The position numbers and the translations under genes are program-made. A DNA stretch of 64,000 nucleotides from Nocardia nova. GTDB lineage: Bacteria; Actinomycetota; Actinomycetes; Mycobacteriales; Mycobacteriaceae. The notes under the pieces were generated by a model. That model saw nothing but the letters and a program-made list of their open reading frames with translations, was not told where the DNA came from and searched no databases. Every line of letters starts with the position of its first letter. Position 1 is the stretch's first letter. Shown here one piece after another: positions 53,097 through 61,346 of the stretch. Where the stretch lies: contig NZ_PSZE01000005.1 in NCBI RefSeq assembly GCF_002933465.1, forward strand, positions 124,001 through 188,000, in the 5' to 3' direction.

Positions 53097-54191
53097 GTGG
53101 ACCTGCCCGTCATGCCGCCGGTGAAACCGATGCTGGCCAAATCCGCCGGCGCACTGCCCCGCGAGGACACCGTCCTCTACGAACCCAAATGGGACGGCTT
53201 CCGGTGCATCGTCTTTCGCGACGGCACCGATATCGAACTCGGCTCCCGCAACGACCGGCCACTCACCCGCTATTTCCCGGAAGTGGTGCGACTGCTGGAC
53301 GCGGCCCTGCCACCGCGGTGCGTCCTCGACGGTGAAATCGTCGTCGTCACCGAACACGGCCTCGATTTCGACGTCCTGCAGAACCGGCTGCACCCCGCAG
53401 CCTCACGAGTGAACAAACTCAGCGTCGAAACACCCGCGAGCTTCGTCGCCTTCGACCTGCTCGCCCTCGGCGACGACGATCTGACCACCAGGCCCTTCCG
53501 CGAACGCCGGCAACTGCTGGAATCCATCCTCGACACCCCGCACGAGGGCATCCACCTCACACCCGTCACCTCCGACCCCGACACCGCCCAGGACTGGTTC
53601 ACCCGATTCGAGGGCGCCGGCTTCGACGGGGTGATGGTCAAATCCCGCGACCTGCCCTACATGCAGGACAAACGCGTCATGGTCAAGGTCAAACACGAAC
53701 GCACCGCCGACTGTGTTGTAGCCGGGTTCCGCTGGCACAAAGACGGCCAAGGCGTCGGCTCACTGCTGCTGGGCCTCTACGACGAGGACGGCCACCTGCA
53801 CCACGTCGGCGTCGCCAGCAGCTTCACCGCCGCCCGCCGCAAACAACTCGTCGACGAACTGGCGCCCCTGCGCGAGGGCGCACTCGACAACCACCCCTGG
53901 CGCAACTGGGCCGACGCCTCCGCGCAAGCCAAAGCCGAAGGCAAGATGCCCGGCGGCATCAGCCGCTGGACCGGCGGCAAGGATCTTTCCTGGGAACCAC
54001 TGCGACCCGAACTGGTCGCGGAGGTCCGTTACGAACACCTCATGGCCGGACGATTACGCCACGGCGGGCGCCTGGTCCGATTCCGCGACGACCGCACCCC
54101 GCAATCGTGCACCTACGCCCAACTCGAAGAGGTCGCGCCCGCTGAACTCGCCGACGTCTTCACCGCCGCGAAAGCGCAGGCCCAGCCGTGA
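53097..54191 (+). CDS. ligC: ATP-dependent DNA ligase LigC-type
   Basis: A 364-residue ligase. The nucleotidyl-transfer Lys31 is in EPKWDGFR; further motifs are ELGSRNDRPLTRYFP, VLDGEIVV, FVAFDLLALG, GFDGVMVKSRDLPYM and KRVMVKVKHER (motifs III to V). An OB-fold with a C-terminal ATP_ligase_C region follows, VAEVRYEHLMAGRLRH. Size and layout match mycobacterial LigC (about 358 residues), which seals nicks in repair and NHEJ-like pathways. Start GTG 53097 with GAGGAGG upstream. It overlaps the polymerase gene by 4 bases, so both are made together. Confidence 0.92.
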   Translation: MDLPVMPPVKPMLAKSAGALPREDTVLYEPKWDGFRCIVFRDGTDIELGSRNDRPLTRYFPEVVRLLDAALPPRCVLDGEIVVVTEHGLDFDVLQNRLHPAASRVNKLSVETPASFVAFDLLALGDDDLTTRPFRERRQLLESILDTPHEGIHLTPVTSDPDTAQDWFTRFEGAGFDGVMVKSRDLPYMQDKRVMVKVKHERTADCVVAGFRWHKDGQGVGSLLLGLYDEDGHLHHVGVASSFTAARRKQLVDELAPLREGALDNHPWRNWADASAQAKAEGKMPGGISRWTGGKDLSWEPLRPELVAEVRYEHLMAGRLRHGGRLVRFRDDRTPQSCTYAQLEEVAPAELADVFTAAKAQAQP

Positions 54192-55228
54192 GCGAAGCCA
54201 TCGACATCGACATCGACGGCGTGACCGTCCGCATCAGCAACCCGGACAAGATCTATTTCAGCAAACGCGGCGAGACCAAACTCGACCTCGTGCGCTACTA
54301 CCAGGCCGTCGCCGAACCACTGCTGCGCACCATCGGCAACCGGCCCGTGCTGCTCGAACGCTACCCCGACGGCGCCGGCGGCAAATCCTGGTTCCAGAAA
54401 CGCGTCCCGAAATCGGTCCCCGACTGGCTGCAGACCGTGCAGGTCTCCACACCCAACGGCACCGCCAGCGACGCCCTGGTCGCCGCCGACCTCGCCCACA
54501 TCCTCTGGGCGGTCAACCTGGGCTGCCTCGGCTTCCACGTCTGGCCCAATCACGTTCCCGCCGGCGGCGTCCCGGCCCGCACCGAAGGCGAGATCGGCGA
54601 CCTCGACATCAGCGACGAACTGCGCATCGACCTCGACCCCTCCCCCGGCATCGGCTTCGACGACCTGCGCCACGTCGCCGTGCTCACCCGCGAACTGCTC
54701 GCCGAACTCGGCATCGAGGCCCGCGTCAAAACCTCCGGATCCCGCGGCCTGCACATCTACGCCGTACTCGAACCCGTCTGGGACGGCTACCAGATCCGCG
54801 CCGCCGCGGTCGCCATGGCCCGCGAACTCGAACGCCGCCATCCCGACCTGATCACCGCCAACTGGTGGAAAGAAGAACGCGGACAACGCGTTTTCATCGA
54901 CTACAACCAGAACGCACCACACAAGACCGTCTTCGGCGCCTGGTGCGTGCGACCCAAGGTCGGCGCCCAGGTCTCGACCCCCATCGCCTGGGACGCACTC
55001 GATGCGATCGTCCCCGACGAACTGACCATCGCCACGGTCCCCGAGCGGCTCGCCGCATCCGGCGACCCCTGGGCCGACCGCACCCCGCAGTCGATCCAGC
55101 CACTGCTCGAAATGTCGCGCCGCGACTTCGATTCCGGCCTGCTCGACGCCCCCTGGCCACCGAACTACCCGAAGATGCCCAACGAACCACCGCGCGTCCA
55201 ACCCAGCCGCGCCCGCACCCCCGGCTGA
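54188..55228 (+). CDS. LigD-type polymerase/primase (Prim-PolC-like)
   Basis: A 346-residue archaeo-eukaryotic primase-fold polymerase (LigD_Prim_Pol family, like Rv3730c/PolDom stand-alones). Seen: SNPDKIYFSKRGETKLDLVRYY at the start, KRVPKSVPDWLQ, the metal-binding DLDPSPGIGFDDL (the DxD acidic residues) near 155, TSGSRGLHIY near 185, and FIDYNQNAPHKTVFGAWCVRPK near 250. These enzymes add ribo- or deoxynucleotides at gaps and breaks. It is encoded with the LigC ligase by a 4-base overlap, forming a repair unit. Ku is not in the window. Start GTG 54188. Confidence 0.92.
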   Translation: MSEAIDIDIDGVTVRISNPDKIYFSKRGETKLDLVRYYQAVAEPLLRTIGNRPVLLERYPDGAGGKSWFQKRVPKSVPDWLQTVQVSTPNGTASDALVAADLAHILWAVNLGCLGFHVWPNHVPAGGVPARTEGEIGDLDISDELRIDLDPSPGIGFDDLRHVAVLTRELLAELGIEARVKTSGSRGLHIYAVLEPVWDGYQIRAAAVAMARELERRHPDLITANWWKEERGQRVFIDYNQNAPHKTVFGAWCVRPKVGAQVSTPIAWDALDAIVPDELTIATVPERLAASGDPWADRTPQSIQPLLEMSRRDFDSGLLDAPWPPNYPKMPNEPPRVQPSRARTPG

Positions 55229-55253
55229 AAACCACGCCGCGCCGGGTGCGTCG

Positions 55254-55910
55254 TCAGCGGGCCTGTTCGATCCGCGGAAACGTGGTCTGAACCAACGCCA
55301 TCAACACATCCGCGAGCAGATGATGCACCTGCTCACGATTCAAGCTGCGGCGCGTAATCCATTCGCGCCCAGCGGTTTTCACCATACCGCTGTACGCACG
55401 GACCAGGGCTCGCAACTCGTCGTCACGCGCCGACCCGGACAGGCCCACCATCTCCAGCAACCGTTCGGCCGCGGCGTCGTCGGCCTCGTCCAGGATGCGC
55501 TGCACCTCCGGATCGTCCCCGATACCCTCGTGCCCGGTCACCTTCACCCAGGTACTGCCCAAACCGCTGATCGTGTCCAGAAGCCACGACACACTCGCGT
55601 CCACCCGCTCCTGCGGCGTACCGGTCGGCATCACCATGTAATCGGCGCGGGGCAACGTCACCATCCGCCGCACCACCGCCAGATACAGATCGCGCTTGTT
55701 GCCGAAATAGTGATTGATCAGCCCACGCGCCACCGCGGCGCGCTGCGCGAGTTCAGCGGTCGACACCGCCGCATACGGACGTTCACCGAACATCTCGATG
55801 GCGCAGGCCAGAATCTGGGCGCGCCGTTCGTCCGGCTCCAGCCGGCGCCGCCGAGCCGAGTCGGCATCGGCCGGCACCGGCTGGGTCGTGGTGTCAGAGC
55901 GAGCGGGCAA
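55254..55910 (-). CDS. TetR-family regulator downstream of acyl-CoA dehydrogenase
   Basis: A 218-residue TetR protein. The HTH is RRAQILACAIEMFGERPYAAVSTAELAQRAAVARGLINHYFGNKRDLYLAV (key motif AVARGLINHYFGNKRDLYL). It has a C-terminal domain with LVRAYSGMVKTAGREW. The start is TTG 55910, which overlaps the end of the acyl-CoA dehydrogenase by 17 bases, so it is the second gene of that operon. It probably regulates the same fatty-acid locus or acts on a different promoter. Confidence 0.85.
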   Translation of the reverse strand: MPARSDTTTQPVPADADSARRRRLEPDERRAQILACAIEMFGERPYAAVSTAELAQRAAVARGLINHYFGNKRDLYLAVVRRMVTLPRADYMVMPTGTPQERVDASVSWLLDTISGLGSTWVKVTGHEGIGDDPEVQRILDEADDAAAERLLEMVGLSGSARDDELRALVRAYSGMVKTAGREWITRRSLNREQVHHLLADVLMALVQTTFPRIEQAR

Positions 55911-57039
55911 TGAGATCCTTCATCACCTCGTTGGAACCGGCGAGGATGCGCAGCACGCGCGCATCGGTGTACAGCTGGGAAATCGGGTACTCCGTCATGT
56001 ATCCATAGCCACCGAACAGTTGCAGACAGCGGTCCACCACAATACCCAACTGGTCGGTAAGCCAGTACTTCGACATCGCAGCGGTGGGAATATCCAGCTC
56101 ACCCCGCAGCTGCTTGCAGATCGCATCATCGAGGAACGTCCGGCTCACCCGCGCGATCGTCGTGCACTCGGCCAGCTCGAACTTCGTGTTCTGCATCGCG
56201 AACAGCGGCTTGCCGAAAGCCTCCCGCCCCTTGGTGTATTCGACGGTCAACTCCACCGCCCGCTCCATCATCGACACCGCCATGATCGCGGTCACCAGCC
56301 GCTCCTGCGGCAGCAGCTGCATCATCTGATAGAAGCCCTGCCCCTCGACCTCACCCAGCAGATTCGACGCCGGCACCCGCAGGCCGTCGAAGAACAGTTC
56401 CGCGGTGTCCTGCGCCTTGCCGCCGATCTTGTTCAGGATCCGGCCGCGCCGGAAACCGGGCGTCTCGTCGCTCACCTCGGCGAAGATCAGCGACACACCC
56501 GCCGCACCCTTCGTCGGATCGGTCTTGGCCGCGATGATGATGCCGTCACAAAGCCAGCCGTTGGTGATGAAGATCTTCGACCCGGTGATCACGTACTCGT
56601 CACCCTCGCGCACCGCGCGGGTCTTGATGTTCTGCAGATCCGAACCCGTCCCCGGCTCGGTCATACCGATCGACAGCACCATCTCACCACTGGTCACCTT
56701 CGGCAGCACCCGCCGCTTGAGGTCCTCGGTCCCGAAATGATGGATGTAGGGCGCGATGATCGACGAATGCACCGGCATACCCAGTGAACCGTCCCCGGCA
56801 TAGGACTGCGCCTCGATCAACGCCGCCTCGTGCGCGAAAGTGCCACCGCCACCGCCGTATTCGGACGGAATCGCGGCACACAACAGGCCCAGCTCACCCG
56901 CCCGGTTGTACAGCTCGCGGTCCGGATGCCCCTGCGCCACGAACTTCTCCTCGTTCGGCAGGACTTCCTTCTCGAAGAAGGTCTTCGCCAGATCCCGGAC
57001 GGCCTCGACCTCATCGTCGCTCCACGCGGCGCGCGCCAT
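55894..57039 (-). CDS. Acyl-CoA dehydrogenase
   Basis: A 381-residue FAD acyl-CoA dehydrogenase. Seen: MTEPGTGSDLQNIKT near 130 and ITNGWLCDGIIIAAKTDP for FAD/substrate contacts, RILNKIGGKAQDTAELFFDGLRVPASNLLG near 215, GREAFGKPLFAMQNTKFELAE near 275, and the C-terminal QLFGGYGYMTEYPISQLYTDARVLRILAGSNEVMKDLIARSL. The usual catalytic Glu lies in the YTDARVLRI-NEV region of this subgroup. It oxidises an acyl-CoA to an enoyl-CoA. Start ATG 57039 after AAGGAAG. It is followed by a TetR gene, and a second TetR gene lies 91 bases upstream. Confidence 0.92.
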   Translation of the reverse strand: MARAAWSDDEVEAVRDLAKTFFEKEVLPNEEKFVAQGHPDRELYNRAGELGLLCAAIPSEYGGGGGTFAHEAALIEAQSYAGDGSLGMPVHSSIIAPYIHHFGTEDLKRRVLPKVTSGEMVLSIGMTEPGTGSDLQNIKTRAVREGDEYVITGSKIFITNGWLCDGIIIAAKTDPTKGAAGVSLIFAEVSDETPGFRRGRILNKIGGKAQDTAELFFDGLRVPASNLLGEVEGQGFYQMMQLLPQERLVTAIMAVSMMERAVELTVEYTKGREAFGKPLFAMQNTKFELAECTTIARVSRTFLDDAICKQLRGELDIPTAAMSKYWLTDQLGIVVDRCLQLFGGYGYMTEYPISQLYTDARVLRILAGSNEVMKDLIARSL

Positions 57040-57130
57040 CGTTACTTCCTTCGTCTCGTACCTGGAACCGGACCGCACCGGCCCCGCGCCCCAGCCTGGC
57101 GAATTATTGGCGGTATGTCAACAACACGGT

Positions 57131-57853
57131 TCAGTGCGCCCCCCGCGCGATATTCACCTCCGCCAGCGTGCTGAAAATCGGAACCTCCGGATCCGCCACG
57201 ATCCCCTGCCGCCGCAGAAACCCGTCGATCAGCGACCACACCAACTCGGTGAGCTCCGCGACGAAATCCGCACTGCTCCGCCGCGGCGCCTCCGCACCCT
57301 CGAGCCACAGATCCGTCGTCGCCACCACCACACCCACGACCGCCCGCGCCACATAGTCCAGACCCGCCGTCTCGATCGGCACCGCCTCCGCGATCGACCG
57401 CGCGAGCTTCGCGAACCGCCGCGCCACATCGCGACCCAGATCGAACCGCAGCACCGCCCCCACCGCCTCTCCCCCCGACCGGCTCGCGTGGGCCGTCTGC
57501 ACCACCGGCGCCTGCATCAGAAACCGAAAAACATTGGGATGCTGGAGAATTCCGGCCGCATACGCGGTGAACACCCGCCGCAGCGCGGGCCGCGGCGGCT
57601 GCAACAGCAACGTCATATCCTGCCCCGCCGCGGCGAACGCGTCGCACGACATCCGATCGGCGATCTCGGTGTACAAATCCGCCTTGTCCGCGAACTGCCG
57701 ATACAACCGCGGCTTCGTCATCCCCGCGGCACGGGCGATGTCGTCCATACTCGGCTGCGGGCCGTCCCGGTCGATCACCCGGATCGCCGCATCGACGATC
57801 TCCTCCCGCGTGACCCGAGGTGCGGCAACTCGCCGGCCGACCCGAGACACCAT
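57131..57853 (-). CDS. TetR-family regulator with paired operators
   Basis: A 240-residue TetR protein: VTREEIVDAAIRVIDRDGPQPSMDDIARAAGMTKPRLYRQFADKADLYTEIA (key motif SMDDIARAAGMTKPRLYRQF). The C-terminal domain includes a Trp-rich LWLEGAEAPRRSSADFVAELTELVW. Start ATG 57853 with GGAGG upstream. It is divergent from the hydrolase gene at 58066, and the intergenic region holds two related 15-base palindromes. It also precedes the acyl-CoA dehydrogenase on its own strand and may control it as well. Confidence 0.88.
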   Translation of the reverse strand: MVSRVGRRVAAPRVTREEIVDAAIRVIDRDGPQPSMDDIARAAGMTKPRLYRQFADKADLYTEIADRMSCDAFAAAGQDMTLLLQPPRPALRRVFTAYAAGILQHPNVFRFLMQAPVVQTAHASRSGGEAVGAVLRFDLGRDVARRFAKLARSIAEAVPIETAGLDYVARAVVGVVVATTDLWLEGAEAPRRSSADFVAELTELVWSLIDGFLRRQGIVADPEVPIFSTLAEVNIARGAH

Positions 57854-57896
57854 GGGCACCTCCCCCAGCCGAGCGAACAGTCCGACCCACACTACA

Positions 57897-57911
57897 CGTA
57901 CCGCCGGTACG
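57897..57911. promoter_or_regulatory. Palindromic operator CGTACCG-C-CGGTACG (first copy)
   Basis: A perfect 7-1-7 palindrome, 44 bases upstream of the TetR start. Its sequence recurs at 58018-58032 with 2 of 15 differences. Likely the TetR binding site. Confidence 0.6.
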
Positions 57912-58017
57912 ACGTCGACGACCCTCCATTCACCAGCCGAAGTGCTGGCCAGATGACGAGATTCCCCACCGAGGTCAGCCCACGGAAGGCCGATCGCGTA
58001 CTGTCGTTACCGTTGAC

Positions 58018-58032
58018 CGTACCGGCAGTACG
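58018..58032. promoter_or_regulatory. Operator copy CGTACCGGCAGTACG (second copy)
   Basis: Matches the 57897-57911 palindrome at 13 of 15 bases. It is 33 bases upstream of the hydrolase start codon, where binding would block transcription of that gene. Confidence 0.55.
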
Positions 58033-58065
58033 AGCGGCTCCGTCCCGCGCTCACGAGGTAGACCG

Positions 58066-58923
58066 ATGAACCCAGCCCGCACCCCCTCCCGCCACCACAC
58101 CGTCACCGCCCCCGGCGGCGACCTCGCCGTCTACGAATACGGCCCCCCTCAGGCCGAGACCATCGTGCTCATCCCCGGCATCACCGACACCCATCGCATC
58201 TGGAACCGCGTCGCCACCGGACTCGCCGACAGCTTCCACGTGGTGACCTACGACGTCCGCGGCCACGGCCGTTCCAGCGCCCCCACCCGCACCCACCGCT
58301 ACCGCCTGCCCCACCTCGCCGACGACCTCTTCGCCGTCCTCGACGCCGTCAGTCCCCGCACACCCGTCCACCTCGCCGGTCACGGCTGGGGCGCGATCCA
58401 ACTCTGGTACGCCCTCGGCGACCCGCGCGCCAACACCCGCATCGCGTCCGCCACCGCGCTGTCGGCGCCCCACCTCGATCACCTCGCCCTCGCGCTGCGC
58501 GATCTCCGCTGCCCCCGCAGTCCCTGGTGGCGGCTCCCGCGCCTGAGCTGGCTGGTCCTCGGCCGCCGCCTCCTGCACTGGCCCCGCCTGCGCGCCCGGA
58601 TCCTCCCACAGGCCACCACCTGGCCCGCCGACCTGCTCGCCGGCGCCCGCATCGTCGCCGCGAACCTCGCATACCACTTGCGCCACCCGCGCCCGCAGCA
58701 CACCGCCGTGCCGGTCCAACTCATCCTCGACCGCGCCGACACCGCCGCCCTGCCCAGCCTGCGCGCCCACATCCGCCGCGACGTCGACCGCCTTTGGCTG
58801 CGCGAACTGCCCGCCGATCCCTGGCTACCACTGACCGAACCCCTGCTGGTCGTCGAAGCCATCGCCAACTTCATCGACGATCAGCACACCGACCACCGAA
58901 CCATCCACTACACCCCACGCTGA
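58066..58923 (+). CDS. Alpha/beta hydrolase (EphD-like N-terminal type) without a serine/aspartate nucleophile
   Basis: A 285-residue alpha/beta hydrolase. Seen: IVLIPGITDTHRIWNRV (oxyanion region) near 34, VVTYDVRGHGRSSAPTRTHRYRLPHLADDLFAVL near 60, and the nucleophile elbow HLAGHGWGAIQ. In homologues the elbow is GHDWG or GHSWG; here residue 107 is Gly (codon GGC, one base from AGC Ser or GAC Asp). The late His is not obvious. The protein resembles the N-terminal half of EphD. Catalytically dead or using another residue, it may act as a binding protein. Start ATG 58066; regulated, by inference, by the divergent TetR. Confidence 0.82.
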   Translation: MNPARTPSRHHTVTAPGGDLAVYEYGPPQAETIVLIPGITDTHRIWNRVATGLADSFHVVTYDVRGHGRSSAPTRTHRYRLPHLADDLFAVLDAVSPRTPVHLAGHGWGAIQLWYALGDPRANTRIASATALSAPHLDHLALALRDLRCPRSPWWRLPRLSWLVLGRRLLHWPRLRARILPQATTWPADLLAGARIVAANLAYHLRHPRPQHTAVPVQLILDRADTAALPSLRAHIRRDVDRLWLRELPADPWLPLTEPLLVVEAIANFIDDQHTDHRTIHYTPR

Positions 58924-59005
58924 GGAGCCCCGGCAGCCCCCAACAGCCGCGATGCGACAATAGGCATCGCACATCCCCGCAGACGAAGGATCATCCGGCA
59001 GCACG

Positions 59006-60487
59006 ATGGCTGAGCACACTACGACGAACGCGCCCACCACTCCCCTGCCGGACACCATCGATCCCGAAGAACTCGCGATCTGCCTGCGCGTCCTCGACCA
59101 GGCCGCACTGCTCGACGACGACCACCCCGATTCCATCGCGGTGCAGCGGGCGGTCGGACACATGTTCAAGAAACTGAAGCGGCGCCGCCGCACTCAGGCC
59201 CGCGACGCCATTGCCGCCGCGGACCGGGCGGTGGTCGCCGCCACCGCCACCGGCTCTCCGAACCGCATCGACGACGAGACCGCCGGCATTCCGCTCTCCG
59301 TGTCCGTCGACGGCGACGCCGCCGGCACGCTGCTACGCGCGCGGCCCTGCTACATCTGCAAACAGCGCTACACCCGCGTCGACCGCTTCTACCACCAGCT
59401 CTGCCCCGACTGCGCCGCCCGCAACCACGCCAAACGCGACGCGCGTACCGACCTGTCCGGCCGCCGCGCGCTGCTCACCGGCGGCCGCGCCAAGATCGGC
59501 ATGTACATCGCCCTGCGACTGCTGCGCGACGGCGCCCACACCACGGTCACCACCCGCTTCCCCAACGACGCGATCCGCCGTTTCACCGCCCAGCCCGACA
59601 GCGCCGAATGGCTGCACCGGCTGCGGATCGTCGGCATCGATCTGCGCGATCCGGCCCAGGTCGTCGCCCTGGCCGACGACGTCGCCGCGCAGGGGCCACT
59701 GGACATCATCATCAACAACGCCGCGCAGACCGTCCGGCGCTCGGCCGGCGCCTACGCCGCACTCGTCGAGGCCGAATCCGCCCCGCTCCCCGCCGGCGAA
59801 CTGCCCGACACCATCACCTTCGGCCACACCACCCAGGCCCATCCGAACGCACTCACCGCGTCTCTGCATTCCGTGCCGGCACCGACCACCCTCTCCGCCG
59901 CCGAGGTCACCGATCTCGCATTGGTCGCGGGATCGGCCACCCCCGAACGCATTTCGCGCGGCGTGGCGATCGATGCCGGTGGCCTGGTACCCGACCTGGC
60001 CCACACCAACAGCTGGGTGCAGACCGTCGCCGAGGTCGACGCCACCGAACTGCTCGAAGTGCAGCTGTGCAACTCGACCGCACCGTTCCTGCTGATCTCC
60101 CGGCTGCGGCCCGCCCTCGCCGCATCACCGGCTCGCCGCAAATACGTCGTCAACGTCTCAGCCATGGAAGGTGTCTTCGGCCGCGGCTACAAGGGACCCG
60201 GCCACCCGCACACCAATATGGCCAAGGCCGCGCTCAACATGCTCACCCGCACCAGCGCGCGCGAGATGTTCGAAACCGACCGCATCCTGATGACCGCCGT
60301 CGACACCGGCTGGATCACCGACGAGCGTCCGCACTACACCAAGGTCCGCCTCGCCGAGGAGGGCTTCCACGCTCCCCTCGACCTCGTCGACGGCGCCGCC
60401 CGCGTCTACGACCCGATCGTGCGCGGCGAAGACGGCGTCGACCTCTTCGGCTGCTTCCTCAAGGACTACGAGCCGTCCAACTGGTGA
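59006..60487 (+). CDS. Short-chain dehydrogenase with N-terminal zinc-ribbon extension
   Basis: A 493-residue protein. Residues 1 to about 150 are a non-SDR extension with a zinc-ribbon-like CYICKQRYTRVDRFYHQLCPDC at about 114-135. The rest is a Rossmann SDR: RRALLTGGRAKIGMYIALRLL (the usual TGxxxGxG is TGGRAKIG), IIINNAAQTVRR, and VVNVSAMEGVFGRGY, then HTNMAKAALNML. In classical SDRs the active-site Lys is preceded four residues earlier by Tyr; here that place is Thr and the spacing from Ser is longer by about 5. The subfamily has such variants, but the mechanism is unclear. Start ATG 59006. It is about 80 bases after the hydrolase and probably co-transcribed. Confidence 0.85.
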   Translation: MAEHTTTNAPTTPLPDTIDPEELAICLRVLDQAALLDDDHPDSIAVQRAVGHMFKKLKRRRRTQARDAIAAADRAVVAATATGSPNRIDDETAGIPLSVSVDGDAAGTLLRARPCYICKQRYTRVDRFYHQLCPDCAARNHAKRDARTDLSGRRALLTGGRAKIGMYIALRLLRDGAHTTVTTRFPNDAIRRFTAQPDSAEWLHRLRIVGIDLRDPAQVVALADDVAAQGPLDIIINNAAQTVRRSAGAYAALVEAESAPLPAGELPDTITFGHTTQAHPNALTASLHSVPAPTTLSAAEVTDLALVAGSATPERISRGVAIDAGGLVPDLAHTNSWVQTVAEVDATELLEVQLCNSTAPFLLISRLRPALAASPARRKYVVNVSAMEGVFGRGYKGPGHPHTNMAKAALNMLTRTSAREMFETDRILMTAVDTGWITDERPHYTKVRLAEEGFHAPLDLVDGAARVYDPIVRGEDGVDLFGCFLKDYEPSNW

Positions 60488-60562
60488 CGACCGGTCCTGC
60501 CGTGGCTGGTTTGCATATGGGGTCTTTGTGTGTTCGGGTGCGACTTGTAGGGTGACACATGT

Positions 60563-60588
60563 TTGGATGCGCATATCTGCGTATCCAA
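60563..60588. repeat. Inverted repeat, copy 1
   Basis: Arms TTGGATGCGCATA and TCTGCGTATCCAA form a 26-base near-palindrome, 22 of 26 symmetrical. The core ATGCGCATAT recurs in copy 2. Confidence 0.6.
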
Positions 60589-60790
60589 TTGAATTCATGT
60601 CGAAGTGCCCGGGACACCCCCCTGACGCGACTCGAATGCCCTTGCGACGAGGCGCACCGCGCCGCCGCTCCTACAGCGGGCCGGCCCACGTCCCCTCCGC
60701 GAGGCCGCGGGCGCACATCTCCATGTCGTGGTCCTCGGCATGGGCCGCTCCCCCGCTTCCGGCCACGAAGGACGATCCGAAAATGAATCG

Positions 60791-60815
60791 TTCAATGCGC
60801 ATATGTGCGTACCAA
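60791..60815. repeat. Inverted repeat, copy 2
   Basis: TTCAATGCGCATATG followed by TGCGTACCAA. It shares ATGCGCATAT-N-TGCGTA and CCAA with copy 1, 228 bases away in the same orientation. Upstream of the DUF2784 gene. Confidence 0.6.
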
Positions 60816-60948
60816 TATCCTTTATGGCCCGAATCGGCAGACCGCGCCCGGAAGGCCATGGGAGACAAAGTCGTTCACCCGGGGCCATCGCGCGTCGGCG
60901 CCGGAACCCGCGCACGCCGGCGACGAGCGGCTTAATCTGGATTACGTG

Positions 60949-61332
60949 ATGTACCGGCTGCTGGCAGATGCCACCGCGGGTGTGCATTTTTTGTTCATCG
61001 CCTACCTCGTCGTCGGCGGATTCGTCGCGTGGCGGTGGCGTTGGACGATCTGGACCCATATCGCTGCGGTGGCCTGGGGTTTCAGCACGGTACTGTTCGG
61101 CGTCGACTGCCCGCTGACCTATCTCGAGACGTGGGCCCGGGAACGCGGCGGCGAAGCCGGCCTGCCGCCGACCGGCTTCATCGCCCACTACCTCACCGGA
61201 GTGCTCTACCCGCGCAGCGCGCTGGATCTGGTGCGCGTTCTGGTCGTGGTGCTGGTGGCGGTGTCGTGGATCGGCTACATCCGGCTCGGTAGGCGGCGGC
61301 GGTACCGATCCCGTCACGCGATCGCCGAGTAA
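60949..61332 (+). CDS. DUF2784 family membrane protein
   Basis: A 127-residue integral membrane protein with three to four helices. Seen: VHFLFIAYLVVGGFVAWRW near 12, HIAAVAWGFSTVLFGVDCPLTYLETWARE near 37 (DCPLTxLE is the family hallmark), and GFIAHYLTGVLYPR near 77. A basic tail follows. The family has no known function. Start ATG 60949. It is convergent with the TetR gene, 14 bases away. Confidence 0.88.
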   Translation: MYRLLADATAGVHFLFIAYLVVGGFVAWRWRWTIWTHIAAVAWGFSTVLFGVDCPLTYLETWARERGGEAGLPPTGFIAHYLTGVLYPRSALDLVRVLVVVLVAVSWIGYIRLGRRRRYRSRHAIAE

Positions 61333-61346
61333 CGCCTTCGCACGGG

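Larger units (their letters stand above)
60488..60948. other. Intergenic region with two related inverted repeats
   Basis: A 460-base stretch with no supported gene. It is flanked by locally AT-rich copies of a 25-26 base inverted repeat at 60563-60588 and 60791-60815, with ordinary GC-rich sequence between them. A 65-residue ORF on the minus strand (60671-60868) uses one repeat as part of its upstream region, but has no family similarity. Confidence 0.5.

Noticed and set aside
53097..55228. Complete bacterial NHEJ locus
   Set aside because: LigC and a LigD-type polymerase are present, but no Ku gene is in the window, so only part of the machinery can be claimed.
60671..60868. A 65-residue minus-strand ORF between the two inverted repeats
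   Set aside because: Its start lies close to a repeat, which is suggestive, but it has no family similarity, weak coding character and no clear ribosome site.
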